Shown: positions 7,637 to 15,305 of the stretch, piece after piece
Layout: every line of letters begins with the position of its first letter
Position numbering within the stretch: the stretch's first letter is position 1
Assembly (NCBI GenBank): GCA_964525565.1
Contig: CAZGHI010000053.1
Location: 1 to 15,305, forward strand
Reading direction: 5' to 3'
Length of the DNA stretch: 15,305 bases
DNA from: OLB6 sp964525565
GTDB lineage: Bacteria > Bacteroidota > Ignavibacteria > Kapaibacteriales > Kapaibacteriaceae
Notes under the pieces: model-generated
What the model saw: only the letters and a program-made list of their open reading frames with translations
Told to the model about the DNA's origin: nothing
Database searches by the model: none
Translations under genes and position numbers: made by a program

Positions 7637-9409
7637 CTAGTAATTCCATTGAACACCAATGGTAGCCAATGATTCCACGTAGTTACGTCCGCCAACATCA
7701 TCGGTAGATGCATTTGTTACCTGATACCGCACAGTTCCTGTTAATGCCTTGCTTACACGCACTTGGCATCCTGCGCGTATCGTTAGCTGCATTTCCTCCG
7801 GAAGCTGTCCGAGAACATTCGTTCCAACAACCACGGCCGCTTCCGGTTGCAATAGGCCTTCCAAAAGACGGTAATTACCGGATAGTGTAACGCTTCGCGA
7901 CGTTGTTCCGAATTGCTCAAGATTATTAGAAACATAGGCTACCATTACACGTGCTGACCACAGCGATCGCAGCGGAGATATTCCGTACGAGACATTCAGC
8001 ATTGTTGTTGTGTTGTCTGCCGAAACTGCACTGCCATTAGTAACATCAGTAAATTGATCAATCGAGGCAACTGCCATTACGATATGCCGAAAGTCGCCTC
8101 CGGTAAACGAATACGTGGGCATAATGCCCAACGAGCGTGCCACCTGTTCGTATCGTAGCGTATCGAGAGCCGATGTTGTCCGAAAACCGAAGTTGCTAAA
8201 CGTTCCCGTCACCGTGAATCCGTTGCTAATCATGCCGGTAATGTTCAGACTGGTTAACAACTGTGTTGAGCTGGCTTCCAGTGAATTCATCAGGTTTGTT
8301 GTTCGCCACCCAACTGTAGCCATGCCTGATAGCCAACCCTCAAGTACGCTGAATCGTGGACTTACGGTTATATCAACGCGATCAGGTTGCAAGAAGGGCT
8401 GCGTTACGCTCACAAACCCCGGTCCGATATACGTTATACCCCCTTCAACGCCCCATTCTTTTTCTGTAAATCCAGCAAACACCTTCCCGGCAACGTCAAT
8501 TCGTGTCGAGGTTCTTGTTTTCATCAACATATCTATTACCGGTACCGATTCCGACAGTTCAGGTGCTGCTGTGTTTCGGGTAAAGCTGGTCCCTGCTATC
8601 TCTGCTCCGAGGTAGGTACCTGCAACAATTGGTACTCGCATGTCAAAACCAAACGATACTCCTTCCTGCGCTGTGGGCTGTAAGGGGCTTGGACTTGTAA
8701 TTGCCAGCGACGAATCGCGGACTGTTACGCCGTCGGGATCTACGATGGGAATGGGTACAACAACGCTTTCTGTGATGAATGGAATCGAACTCTCGTCGTC
8801 GGACACACGAGCAAATGTGAAGCCAAATCGGGTTTCACTATTTGGTTCAGATCCTACACGAACGGCTGTAAGCATTCGGGCATACGACCCTATACGACCC
8901 AGTGTAGTGTCTGCTTGTACTCCCCGCTGTAATATTCCATAGGTTGCGCTAAGTTTCAGGTTGCCGGGCATCACGTCTATTCCAGCTCCAAACACCTGCA
9001 CATTGTCCACAACAAGCGAACCATAACGCGGTGTAACGGAACCCAGATGAACCTGCACCGGACCGAACTTGGGCGATATGGTAAACCGGTTCATGGGATT
9101 TGTGAGGAACTCGCCAATGGTGGGTGACTCCAGCGAAGGTTGAATCACTGCCGCCTCGCGAAAGGTGAAGTTCATCTGCACGGGTATTACCAGCCAATCA
9201 GAAACATACAGTGTTGGATTGGCAAAGAACCGCAGCACGCTTGAAGGTCGGCGCGGCAGGGTGTTTGTACCACCAGTGCTGTTCATTGTGTACACATCGA
9301 ACGTTGAACCAACAGAACCACTAACTCGAATAGCAGAACTGTCTTGTGCAATGCATGTGTTTGAAAGCATGACTGCTACAACAACGATTGCAACCTGGTT
9401 AGTGTTCAC
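7637..9409 (-). CDS. predicted outer-membrane beta-barrel protein, function unknown
   Basis: The protein has 590 residues. An N-terminal signal peptide (about 1-22, ending NTCIAQ) comes from a GTG start at 9409, 5 nt after the stop of the FnIII gene; the internal ATG 13 codons later would cut the signal peptide. The mature part is made of short alternating-polarity strands with many aromatic ends, separated by polar turns, and finishes in SLATIGVQWNY. A terminal aromatic residue is typical of outer-membrane barrels. There is no TonB plug, OmpA domain or T9SS tail, so it is not an obvious TonB receptor. As the last gene of the three-gene operon it may be the outer-membrane partner of the two large upstream products. 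I do not recognise a named family. Confidence 0.7.
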   Translation of the reverse strand: MNTNQVAIVVVAVMLSNTCIAQDSSAIRVSGSVGSTFDVYTMNSTGGTNTLPRRPSSVLRFFANPTLYVSDWLVIPVQMNFTFREAAVIQPSLESPTIGEFLTNPMNRFTISPKFGPVQVHLGSVTPRYGSLVVDNVQVFGAGIDVMPGNLKLSATYGILQRGVQADTTLGRIGSYARMLTAVRVGSEPNSETRFGFTFARVSDDESSIPFITESVVVPIPIVDPDGVTVRDSSLAITSPSPLQPTAQEGVSFGFDMRVPIVAGTYLGAEIAGTSFTRNTAAPELSESVPVIDMLMKTRTSTRIDVAGKVFAGFTEKEWGVEGGITYIGPGFVSVTQPFLQPDRVDITVSPRFSVLEGWLSGMATVGWRTTNLMNSLEASSTQLLTSLNITGMISNGFTVTGTFSNFGFRTTSALDTLRYEQVARSLGIMPTYSFTGGDFRHIVMAVASIDQFTDVTNGSAVSADNTTTMLNVSYGISPLRSLWSARVMVAYVSNNLEQFGTTSRSVTLSGNYRLLEGLLQPEAAVVVGTNVLGQLPEEMQLTIRAGCQVRVSKALTGTVRYQVTNASTDDVGGRNYVESLATIGVQWNY

Positions 9410-9414
9410 AGAAA

Positions 9415-11385
9415 CTACTTGCGTGGTGAATACTCAACCATTCGTGGCGTACCGAGCTGCCAGTCTGCTGTTCGTGCACACACTTCATACCGCCACTTCT
9501 TCTCCACATCGGCATACCGGTCAGCCCACTGGAGAGTGTTAGCAGAGACCGCATCTGCAACCTCTCGTTCACCGTTCTGCACATCTATGCGTACTATTCG
9601 ATAGCCCGCTGCACCTTCTACTGCACTCCAGCGGATACGTAAGGCAAACTCTTCTGCAGATACAGATACTTCTGCTGGCGCTGGCAATACGTTGTCAATA
9701 ACAATTCCATAAAGTTGGCTTGGTTCACTAGCATTACCACTGGAGTCTCTTACGATTACCCGATACACATAACGTCCGGTTGCGGGAAGCCGGTCGGTAG
9801 CTGTTAGGAATGCAGATGTTGCTACCATGGTCCATCGTAACGTATCGGTACTTCGTTCAACTGTGTAAGAAGCTACATCGGCTGATGCCGACGGTGCGTA
9901 CGTTATTTGCACATTGCTGTTTGTGCGTATTGCACTCAGTATCTGCGAAGGTGCCGGTGGTGTTACGTCAATCGGGCGCGCAATTACGGGTAATGTAGCC
10001 GGTGATGTGTTACCGGAATAGTCTTCTGCCTGCACGATGTAGCTGAATGGTCCTTCAGCGCTGCGCTGCATTGTATCAGTGAATGTAGTATCGGCAAGCA
10101 AAGCGGTGCGAAGTCGGAGGTAGTTCCGCAGCCTACTGTCGGAAGCACGCAGAATAATGTATCCGGCTACATCAGTATCGGGCGTAGGCGTCCACCGTAG
10201 ATGTATCTTACCTGTGTCGGGTAGTGCACGTACACTTGCAGGTGCATGCGGCGCTACATCGTCCACCAGTGCAAATGATACCGTATCTGACGTAGAGGAA
10301 TCAGTGTCCGAATACGTGGTAATCGTGTACACATAGGTGTTACCTAATTCCACGAGCGCATCGGTGTACATGGTGTCAGTTGCCGAAGCTTGAAATACCG
10401 TGCTGAATGCATCGCTACCATTCATCGCTCTCTGCAATCGGACAATACTCGGCACAGACCCTGACTCCGACAGTCTCCAGTGTAAACGAACTGCATGGCC
10501 AAACCGATCTGCTGTAAGTGCCATTGCTCTGGCCGGTTGTCCATGCTGACCAACAACCACCGTAACGACATCGCTACTGTTGCTGTACACGCCAGTTACA
10601 TGAACATGACGCACTATGTAATGTACCGTTTCGCCATTCTCGACCAAATCATCTGACCACGTGAAAACCGATGTCTCATCAGGACCGGAGAACATCGGAA
10701 TGCTCGTTTGTAATGTGGCCTCTTCAAACGGACCATTCTCAGAAGCCCCTTTCCAGACTTTGAATCCCACAACGTTCCCAGTGCGTGCATCATCATCATT
10801 GCGCGGCCAGCGAAGGATTACTGTTTCGTCAGCCGATGAACCTTCTACATCAGTAGGGGGGGGGACAACATCCGGTACAGATGCATCAATTGCACTACCG
10901 GTAATGGGAGTCCCTTCCTGCTCACCTCTTACTGGTATTACCTTGTATGTGACCTTTTGCTTCGGCGCTGACCTGTCCAAATAGTACTCACCGGCCAGGA
11001 CAGCAATATCCGGTGCTGCAGCACGCAGGATAAGGTGAAAGTTTACATCGGCGGACTGGTAGGTTCGCATAATGTCTGCAGCGGTTAGGTTTCGCTCTTC
11101 GTTAACACCAAAGAGCATCATAAAAAACATGGCTCGGTATCGGCCAACCATGGCAACCTGCTGCTGAAACGATGTTATGAATGGAAGGGGCTGAGACGTT
11201 AGCCGCTGAAAAGGAGAACCATTGTCGGACCGTTCAAGGATCCACCCGGTAACTGATGGGTCGGTATTGCCAAACCATCGCACATGAACACCGGTGTCTG
11301 TGGTAAACGTGAATATCTGTACTTGCTGCGAAGAGGCAACGGAGATCATCGTAACCATAGCTACGAGTATGGCTGAACTCCGCAT
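9415..11385 (-). CDS. exported multi-fibronectin type III protein
   Basis: The protein has about 656 residues and a signal peptide (MRSSAILVAMVTMISVASS). An N-terminal region of about 150 residues of unknown fold comes first. It is followed by about five tandem FnIII domains (roughly 177-280, 284-375, 379-472, 476-566 and 568-655), recognised from repeated patterns such as VxLRW, GYxIxR, TxFTDT and YxVxAxDxxGN. FnIII arrays in bacteria serve as spacers or binding modules on secreted proteins. There is no catalytic domain and no T9SS tail. The ATG ending at 11385 overlaps the TGA of the upstream gene (TGATG), so the two are translationally coupled; a GTG one codon earlier is also possible. A C9 tract at 10856-10864 codes for the prolines just before the first FnIII domain. 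Confidence 0.8.
   Translation of the reverse strand: MRSSAILVAMVTMISVASSQQVQIFTFTTDTGVHVRWFGNTDPSVTGWILERSDNGSPFQRLTSQPLPFITSFQQQVAMVGRYRAMFFMMLFGVNEERNLTAADIMRTYQSADVNFHLILRAAAPDIAVLAGEYYLDRSAPKQKVTYKVIPVRGEQEGTPITGSAIDASVPDVVPPPTDVEGSSADETVILRWPRNDDDARTGNVVGFKVWKGASENGPFEEATLQTSIPMFSGPDETSVFTWSDDLVENGETVHYIVRHVHVTGVYSNSSDVVTVVVGQHGQPARAMALTADRFGHAVRLHWRLSESGSVPSIVRLQRAMNGSDAFSTVFQASATDTMYTDALVELGNTYVYTITTYSDTDSSTSDTVSFALVDDVAPHAPASVRALPDTGKIHLRWTPTPDTDVAGYIILRASDSRLRNYLRLRTALLADTTFTDTMQRSAEGPFSYIVQAEDYSGNTSPATLPVIARPIDVTPPAPSQILSAIRTNSNVQITYAPSASADVASYTVERSTDTLRWTMVATSAFLTATDRLPATGRYVYRVIVRDSSGNASEPSQLYGIVIDNVLPAPAEVSVSAEEFALRIRWSAVEGAAGYRIVRIDVQNGEREVADAVSANTLQWADRYADVEKKWRYEVCARTADWQLGTPRMVEYSPRK
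10856..10864 (-). repeat. C9 homopolymer inside the FnIII gene
   Basis: Nine consecutive G on the plus strand (C in the sense strand) encode part of VVPPPTD at about residue 176. A one-base slip would stop the protein before the FnIII array, so the tract could act as a contingency switch. It is also a common place for sequencing errors, although here the frame is intact. Confidence 0.9.
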
Positions 11386-14300
11386 CACACTTCCACTCCC
11401 AAGTCGAACTCCGGACTGTACCCAATTCCTAATATGGTCACGTAAGCACTCGCCTTTCCTGTTAAACGCGTTTTACCGGCACTGTGAGTAACCGTACCTA
11501 TACATGCGATTGCCGCACGGGCAAGGTCCCAGCTTGTTCCATACCCTTCAAAGCTGAGGTAGGCTTTTCCGGAGAACGATAGTGTGCCGGTGAACGACAT
11601 AGTTGGTTCTGTTTGATATGTAAGCTCGCCATTGGTGGTTAACGATAGTCCACCATGAACAGTACCAACCAGAACCGGCACACTGCCGCTAAGTTCATAC
11701 GAAATCTTTCCTTTTACAAAGCCACTCTGTTTTGTTACTCGGAATTGGGCGTTCGCATTCAAGATGCCAAGTAGCGTTGCATCCAGATACTCGCTTTCAA
11801 TTTTGAATGTATTTGCATTGAATAAGAAATCCACCTTGCCACGCATAAGAAAAACACGCCCTTGCTCATCCGGTATGCCTACAAGTGTGCGAAGAAAGCC
11901 GGATACTGATGCACGTGGTGACCAGGCCAGGGTAAGTTGTCCCTCTCCCATGATGCTCCTACGCTGTCCCATAAGCCAAGCCGATCCGCCCAGGGTGATG
12001 GATCCGGGTGCGTACACCATTACAAACTCGCTGTTGAAGATATTCCCTGGTGGCAAAGGGGGCACATAGTTTCCAATGCCCACGCTTGCTCGTAGAGCAA
12101 TGTCGTTAAAATTTTCGGGCGTAGGACGTTCCCTTCCAATCGGTGGTCTGCAGTTCCAGCCGATGCCCCCACCAATTGACGTTATCGCAAGTCCTGTCTG
12201 TCCCAACGGAATTGCAGTTCCTATGGTAAGGCCAACATACCAGAACGTGTAGGAGTCTTCGTCCGATGTAGGCTGAGTGCCAACATAGATAACACCTGTT
12301 AGCCCCTTATCAATCACATTCTTTATGCTCACCGACAGGTCGGCATAGAAGCTGTTGTCTTGCCACGAAAATTCACCATCTAATGTAAACGGCCCTTTTG
12401 CAATGCTGATCTTACCACCGGTAAGCTCTACATCAATCTCCGGACCCGGTTTCACGGTAAGGATGCCGGCAAGTTGATCAAGACCAATCCCGGGAATGCC
12501 AAAGTTGCCATGAACCTGCAGCTCAAAATCATCATTCGTTGCCGCTATTGTGACTTCGGTGATCTTTAAATCGAAGCCTTTGAGCACCTTTATGCTCACA
12601 TCCTTTTTGACCCCGCCGGCAACTTGGAATGAGCCATCGGACGAATAGCTAAGTTTATTGATTTCTATTCTGCCTAGCTGATCGCTCTGGATTACAGCAA
12701 CAAGCGTGAACGTTCCAATTCCGGTACTGTTGCTGTACTCCAGTGCAGTTCCCGGTAGTATAGCTGCCACTGCCTTCCATCGGGGAATGCTTATGGAGCT
12801 CTTAGTAGAAAATGCTGCTTTCCAACCATCTCCCCAGGATATCGTGGTGAGCAGTGTGCCGCTGAAAGGCTTTTCGAGCGAAAAAGCACCTTCGATTTCT
12901 CCGGCAGTAATCCTGCTTTGTTCAAAGGTGATGGCAACCTTACTTACGCTAACCGTAAACTTTGCAAAGCTCATCGCAAGAGGTCCGCCCGATATTGCAA
13001 TGGTTCCGTTAATCCCACCTGACCATAGCCCAAAATCAGTTACACTAAGAACCGTTGGCAGTCCACCTTGTTTTGCAGTGAAGGATTCCGGAAACTCCAG
13101 TTCTGCTTGTCCAACCACAATACCTTTGAAGTCCGGCCCAAGCGGAGATTCGGGAGGTACTTTGCTATGAAAATCCAAAGCTATGGAAACACCCTGACGT
13201 AGTTTGAAACCTGCAAACTCCATGGTTGGCATATTTGATACTTCGCCATAGAACTCACCTTTTCCGCCTAATTCAGCAGTGAACTCAACGGGATTCTCCA
13301 GCTTCTCGTGCGATACTGAGCCAGTGATGCCGCAGCCTATCTGTGCTCGTATAAATATTGATTTAAGCACAAATGTAAAGGCTTCCCACTTTGCAGTCAG
13401 ATTACTGTTTGTGTACTCTACTGTACCTTCCGTTGCAACGGTATCTGCATCGAGCATTACTCCGGATACAGTTACCGGCAGGTCAACAAGGCTGCGCATA
13501 AACATATTCGGACTATCAATCTTGATTTTGCCCGAGCCTTGAACGGCATCGTTCAAATCGAAAGACTCTTCCATCTCCACAAAGAACAGATCGTTTTTAT
13601 CACCAATCTTAAAGCGTTTGCCACCTTGCGGATTGTACGACTTTTCGATCTCTTGCGGTCTTGTAACAGGCTTCAGTGTGTCGTCCGTCATCACCTTCAT
13701 GGTGATGATTTTCTTTTCGATTGTGTCTTGAACCTGTGAACGGGCAATTCCGAATAGTGATGTCTGTTCTTTCTCCGGTTTTACGGTGAACCTGGGGCGT
13801 ACTGGTTTAAAATTCACGTTCTGATCGTTCACAAATCCGCGATTCTCATTCATCAATCCGGCAATGGCATGAATCATCTTGCCATAGGGATCTTCGTCGT
13901 CGGTTACACTTGTCATTGACTTTAATGTTGCATCGACCCCAGCCCCTTCCCACACCTTAACTGCAGCATCCCAGGCTAGTGTTGGGGCAGCTTTACCGAA
14001 TTTGTGGAATCGCAGGTGTAGTGGCGAGATTACCGGAACGGTAGCTTTTCGGCAGGTGTCAGTGCGTACCCAACGAACGTCAACGTCCCACGATGCGAAG
14101 CCTTTTCCAAAGTCAAACTCTGCTTTTGCATAGCCATCGCCATCGGTAACTACTTCAATGCGCGTTTGTGCTCCATCTAATTTCCACCCTTCTGATGATC
14201 CTTTCTTTAGTCGCGGGATCATGATAATGCGCTCACCTGACAGCCCCTTGTGGTCGCCGGTTACAATGCGGGCAACAACGGTGTCTTTATGCTGAGGCCA

Positions 14301-15305
14301 ACCCACGAGACTGTCTGACACTTCTACCAGCACAGCAGGTTCCACGTCCGGTTTCGATTCTTTTTTTACTTTCGGATCGGCAGCAATCTCATTCGCGTAG
14401 TATTCTGCCTCTGTGAGTTGTTTTTCTCTGCACAGTGCTTTGGATACGTAGTCCGGCTCCCAGAGCACACGTGGCGACCGAGCAACCAGATGCTTAAACT
14501 TCCCTTTCCCGATCCAGTCTCGCGAAACAAGATCCACCACAGGTAGTTTCTCCGGTAGAGGCGGAACACAACCGGCTACTTTGGGAGCGCATGCATGTTC
14601 GAACTTATCAACGTCCGATGCCATTGCATTCAGAATAACCACATCTTTCGCAATCGGACCTGCATCGCTAAACACCGGCCACTCCTTCCAAAGTGGTTTG
14701 CCGTTCTTATAGATCAGGGCAATCGTACGAGGTTCCAGTTTATCAATCACGGGTACAGATCCAGCAATTCCGCCTTCGGGGAGTGCAACGATCTCTGGAA
14801 TACACGGGCCATCAATCTTTTTAACCGGTGGTTTTACAGGATCAAATTTCTCACAGCCGAGTTTTGGTATCCGCGTACCGTTGTAGTTGATCGTGCATAT
14901 AAAGCGCTTTTCTTCGTCGCGGGAACGGAATCCATCCACGACAGCATCTTTCACAACAAATTCCAAAGTGTCGGCGTGTTCCGGTTTGTTGAACTCAGCC
15001 CTTATGAAAGAGCGCAAATCTTCTTCTGCCTTCTTGAGTTTATCGCGAGCATCAGAGATTGCTTTGTCGGCTTCTGAAATCAGTGTATTCTTCTTTGAAA
15101 CATCATTTGTAATTGATTTTTTTATGGTTTCGATTGCGGATTCGAACTTCTTTTTCGACTCTGAAAGCGACTTTGCCGCTTCTTCTTTCGACTGTACATC
15201 GGAGCTCTCGTCAACAACATCGTCTGGCTTCGGCATCTTTTCCTGTTCATGTCGCATTCGTTTTGCCAGAGCATCTGCTCTATCTCGTGTGCCGCGATGC
15301 TTCTC
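11385..15305 (-). CDS. very large coiled-coil and beta-repeat protein, 5' end beyond the window
   Basis: This reading frame stays open to the right edge, so the ATG at 15257 is probably internal and more than 1,300 residues are present. Numbering from that ATG, residues about 1-90 are a charged Lys/Glu-rich helix, likely coiled coil. A Pro- and Cys-containing region follows (C121, C135, C152, C223, C230). Residues about 305-400 look like a bacterial Ig-like (Big_1-type) domain, with VEVSDS, LSGERI and VVTDGDGYAKAEF strands. From about 550 to the end the chain is a long succession of short beta strands rich in Gly, Thr and Ser (for example AISGGPLAM, GGKISIAKGPF, GGGIGWN), suggesting a solenoid or elongated beta sheet. 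No signal peptide is seen, but the true N-terminus is missing. There is no T9SS tail. It resembles large beta-rich DUF-type proteins, but I cannot assign it to a family. Confidence 0.7.
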   Translation of the reverse strand, partial: EKHRGTRDRADALAKRMRHEQEKMPKPDDVVDESSDVQSKEEAAKSLSESKKKFESAIETIKKSITNDVSKKNTLISEADKAISDARDKLKKAEEDLRSFIRAEFNKPEHADTLEFVVKDAVVDGFRSRDEEKRFICTINYNGTRIPKLGCEKFDPVKPPVKKIDGPCIPEIVALPEGGIAGSVPVIDKLEPRTIALIYKNGKPLWKEWPVFSDAGPIAKDVVILNAMASDVDKFEHACAPKVAGCVPPLPEKLPVVDLVSRDWIGKGKFKHLVARSPRVLWEPDYVSKALCREKQLTEAEYYANEIAADPKVKKESKPDVEPAVLVEVSDSLVGWPQHKDTVVARIVTGDHKGLSGERIIMIPRLKKGSSEGWKLDGAQTRIEVVTDGDGYAKAEFDFGKGFASWDVDVRWVRTDTCRKATVPVISPLHLRFHKFGKAAPTLAWDAAVKVWEGAGVDATLKSMTSVTDDEDPYGKMIHAIAGLMNENRGFVNDQNVNFKPVRPRFTVKPEKEQTSLFGIARSQVQDTIEKKIITMKVMTDDTLKPVTRPQEIEKSYNPQGGKRFKIGDKNDLFFVEMEESFDLNDAVQGSGKIKIDSPNMFMRSLVDLPVTVSGVMLDADTVATEGTVEYTNSNLTAKWEAFTFVLKSIFIRAQIGCGITGSVSHEKLENPVEFTAELGGKGEFYGEVSNMPTMEFAGFKLRQGVSIALDFHSKVPPESPLGPDFKGIVVGQAELEFPESFTAKQGGLPTVLSVTDFGLWSGGINGTIAISGGPLAMSFAKFTVSVSKVAITFEQSRITAGEIEGAFSLEKPFSGTLLTTISWGDGWKAAFSTKSSISIPRWKAVAAILPGTALEYSNSTGIGTFTLVAVIQSDQLGRIEINKLSYSSDGSFQVAGGVKKDVSIKVLKGFDLKITEVTIAATNDDFELQVHGNFGIPGIGLDQLAGILTVKPGPEIDVELTGGKISIAKGPFTLDGEFSWQDNSFYADLSVSIKNVIDKGLTGVIYVGTQPTSDEDSYTFWYVGLTIGTAIPLGQTGLAITSIGGGIGWNCRPPIGRERPTPENFNDIALRASVGIGNYVPPLPPGNIFNSEFVMVYAPGSITLGGSAWLMGQRRSIMGEGQLTLAWSPRASVSGFLRTLVGIPDEQGRVFLMRGKVDFLFNANTFKIESEYLDATLLGILNANAQFRVTKQSGFVKGKISYELSGSVPVLVGTVHGGLSLTTNGELTYQTEPTMSFTGTLSFSGKAYLSFEGYGTSWDLARAAIACIGTVTHSAGKTRLTGKASAYVTILGIGYSPEFDLGVEV

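Noticed and set aside
8115..8615. 166-residue plus-strand open frame opposite the barrel gene
   Set aside because: It is antisense to a gene with a signal peptide and barrel pattern; it shows no domain of its own.

Overview
The window looks like a metagenome-style scaffold (two internal N runs, 1625-1645 and 4008-4029) from a Gram-negative bacterium of the Bacteroidota/Chlorobiota superphylum. The evidence is a C-terminal type IX secretion (T9SS) sorting domain on the first gene, a DUF1573 protein with the SCGCT signature, a large predicted outer-membrane barrel, few Shine-Dalgarno sites, and roughly 50% GC. A relative of Ignavibacteria or Candidatus Kapabacteria would fit, but this lineage is inference and no marker gene here settles it.

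Layout. Positions 1-442 hold no convincing gene. They begin with a (CA)17 microsatellite, followed by three DnaA-box-like 9-mers in alternating orientation and a perfect 10-bp hairpin. A minus-strand gene for a secreted, Asp-box (beta-propeller-like) protein with a T9SS sorting tail follows (443 to about 1720); its 5' end is broken by a gap. Two plus-strand housekeeping genes come next: asnS (asparaginyl-tRNA synthetase) and a pepF-like M3 oligoendopeptidase. The peptidase appears as two reading frames only because the N run between them has the wrong length. It converges, with an 8-nt overlap, on a minus-strand pair: a zinc-ribbon SAM methyltransferase whose stop overlaps (ATGA) the start of an MltB-type lytic transglycosylase. 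A divergent plus-strand gene encodes an exported DUF1573 protein.

The right half (7637-15305) is one tight minus-strand operon of three envelope or extracellular genes. First is a very large coiled-coil plus beta-rich protein that runs off the right edge. Next is an exported protein with five fibronectin type III domains, whose start overlaps the previous stop (TGATG). Last is a 590-residue predicted outer-membrane beta-barrel, 5 nt downstream. I do not recognise this trio as a named system. The FnIII gene carries a C9 homopolymer just before its first FnIII domain, a candidate slippage switch. The trio is the best candidate for something undescribed; the genes beyond the right edge would be needed to judge it.
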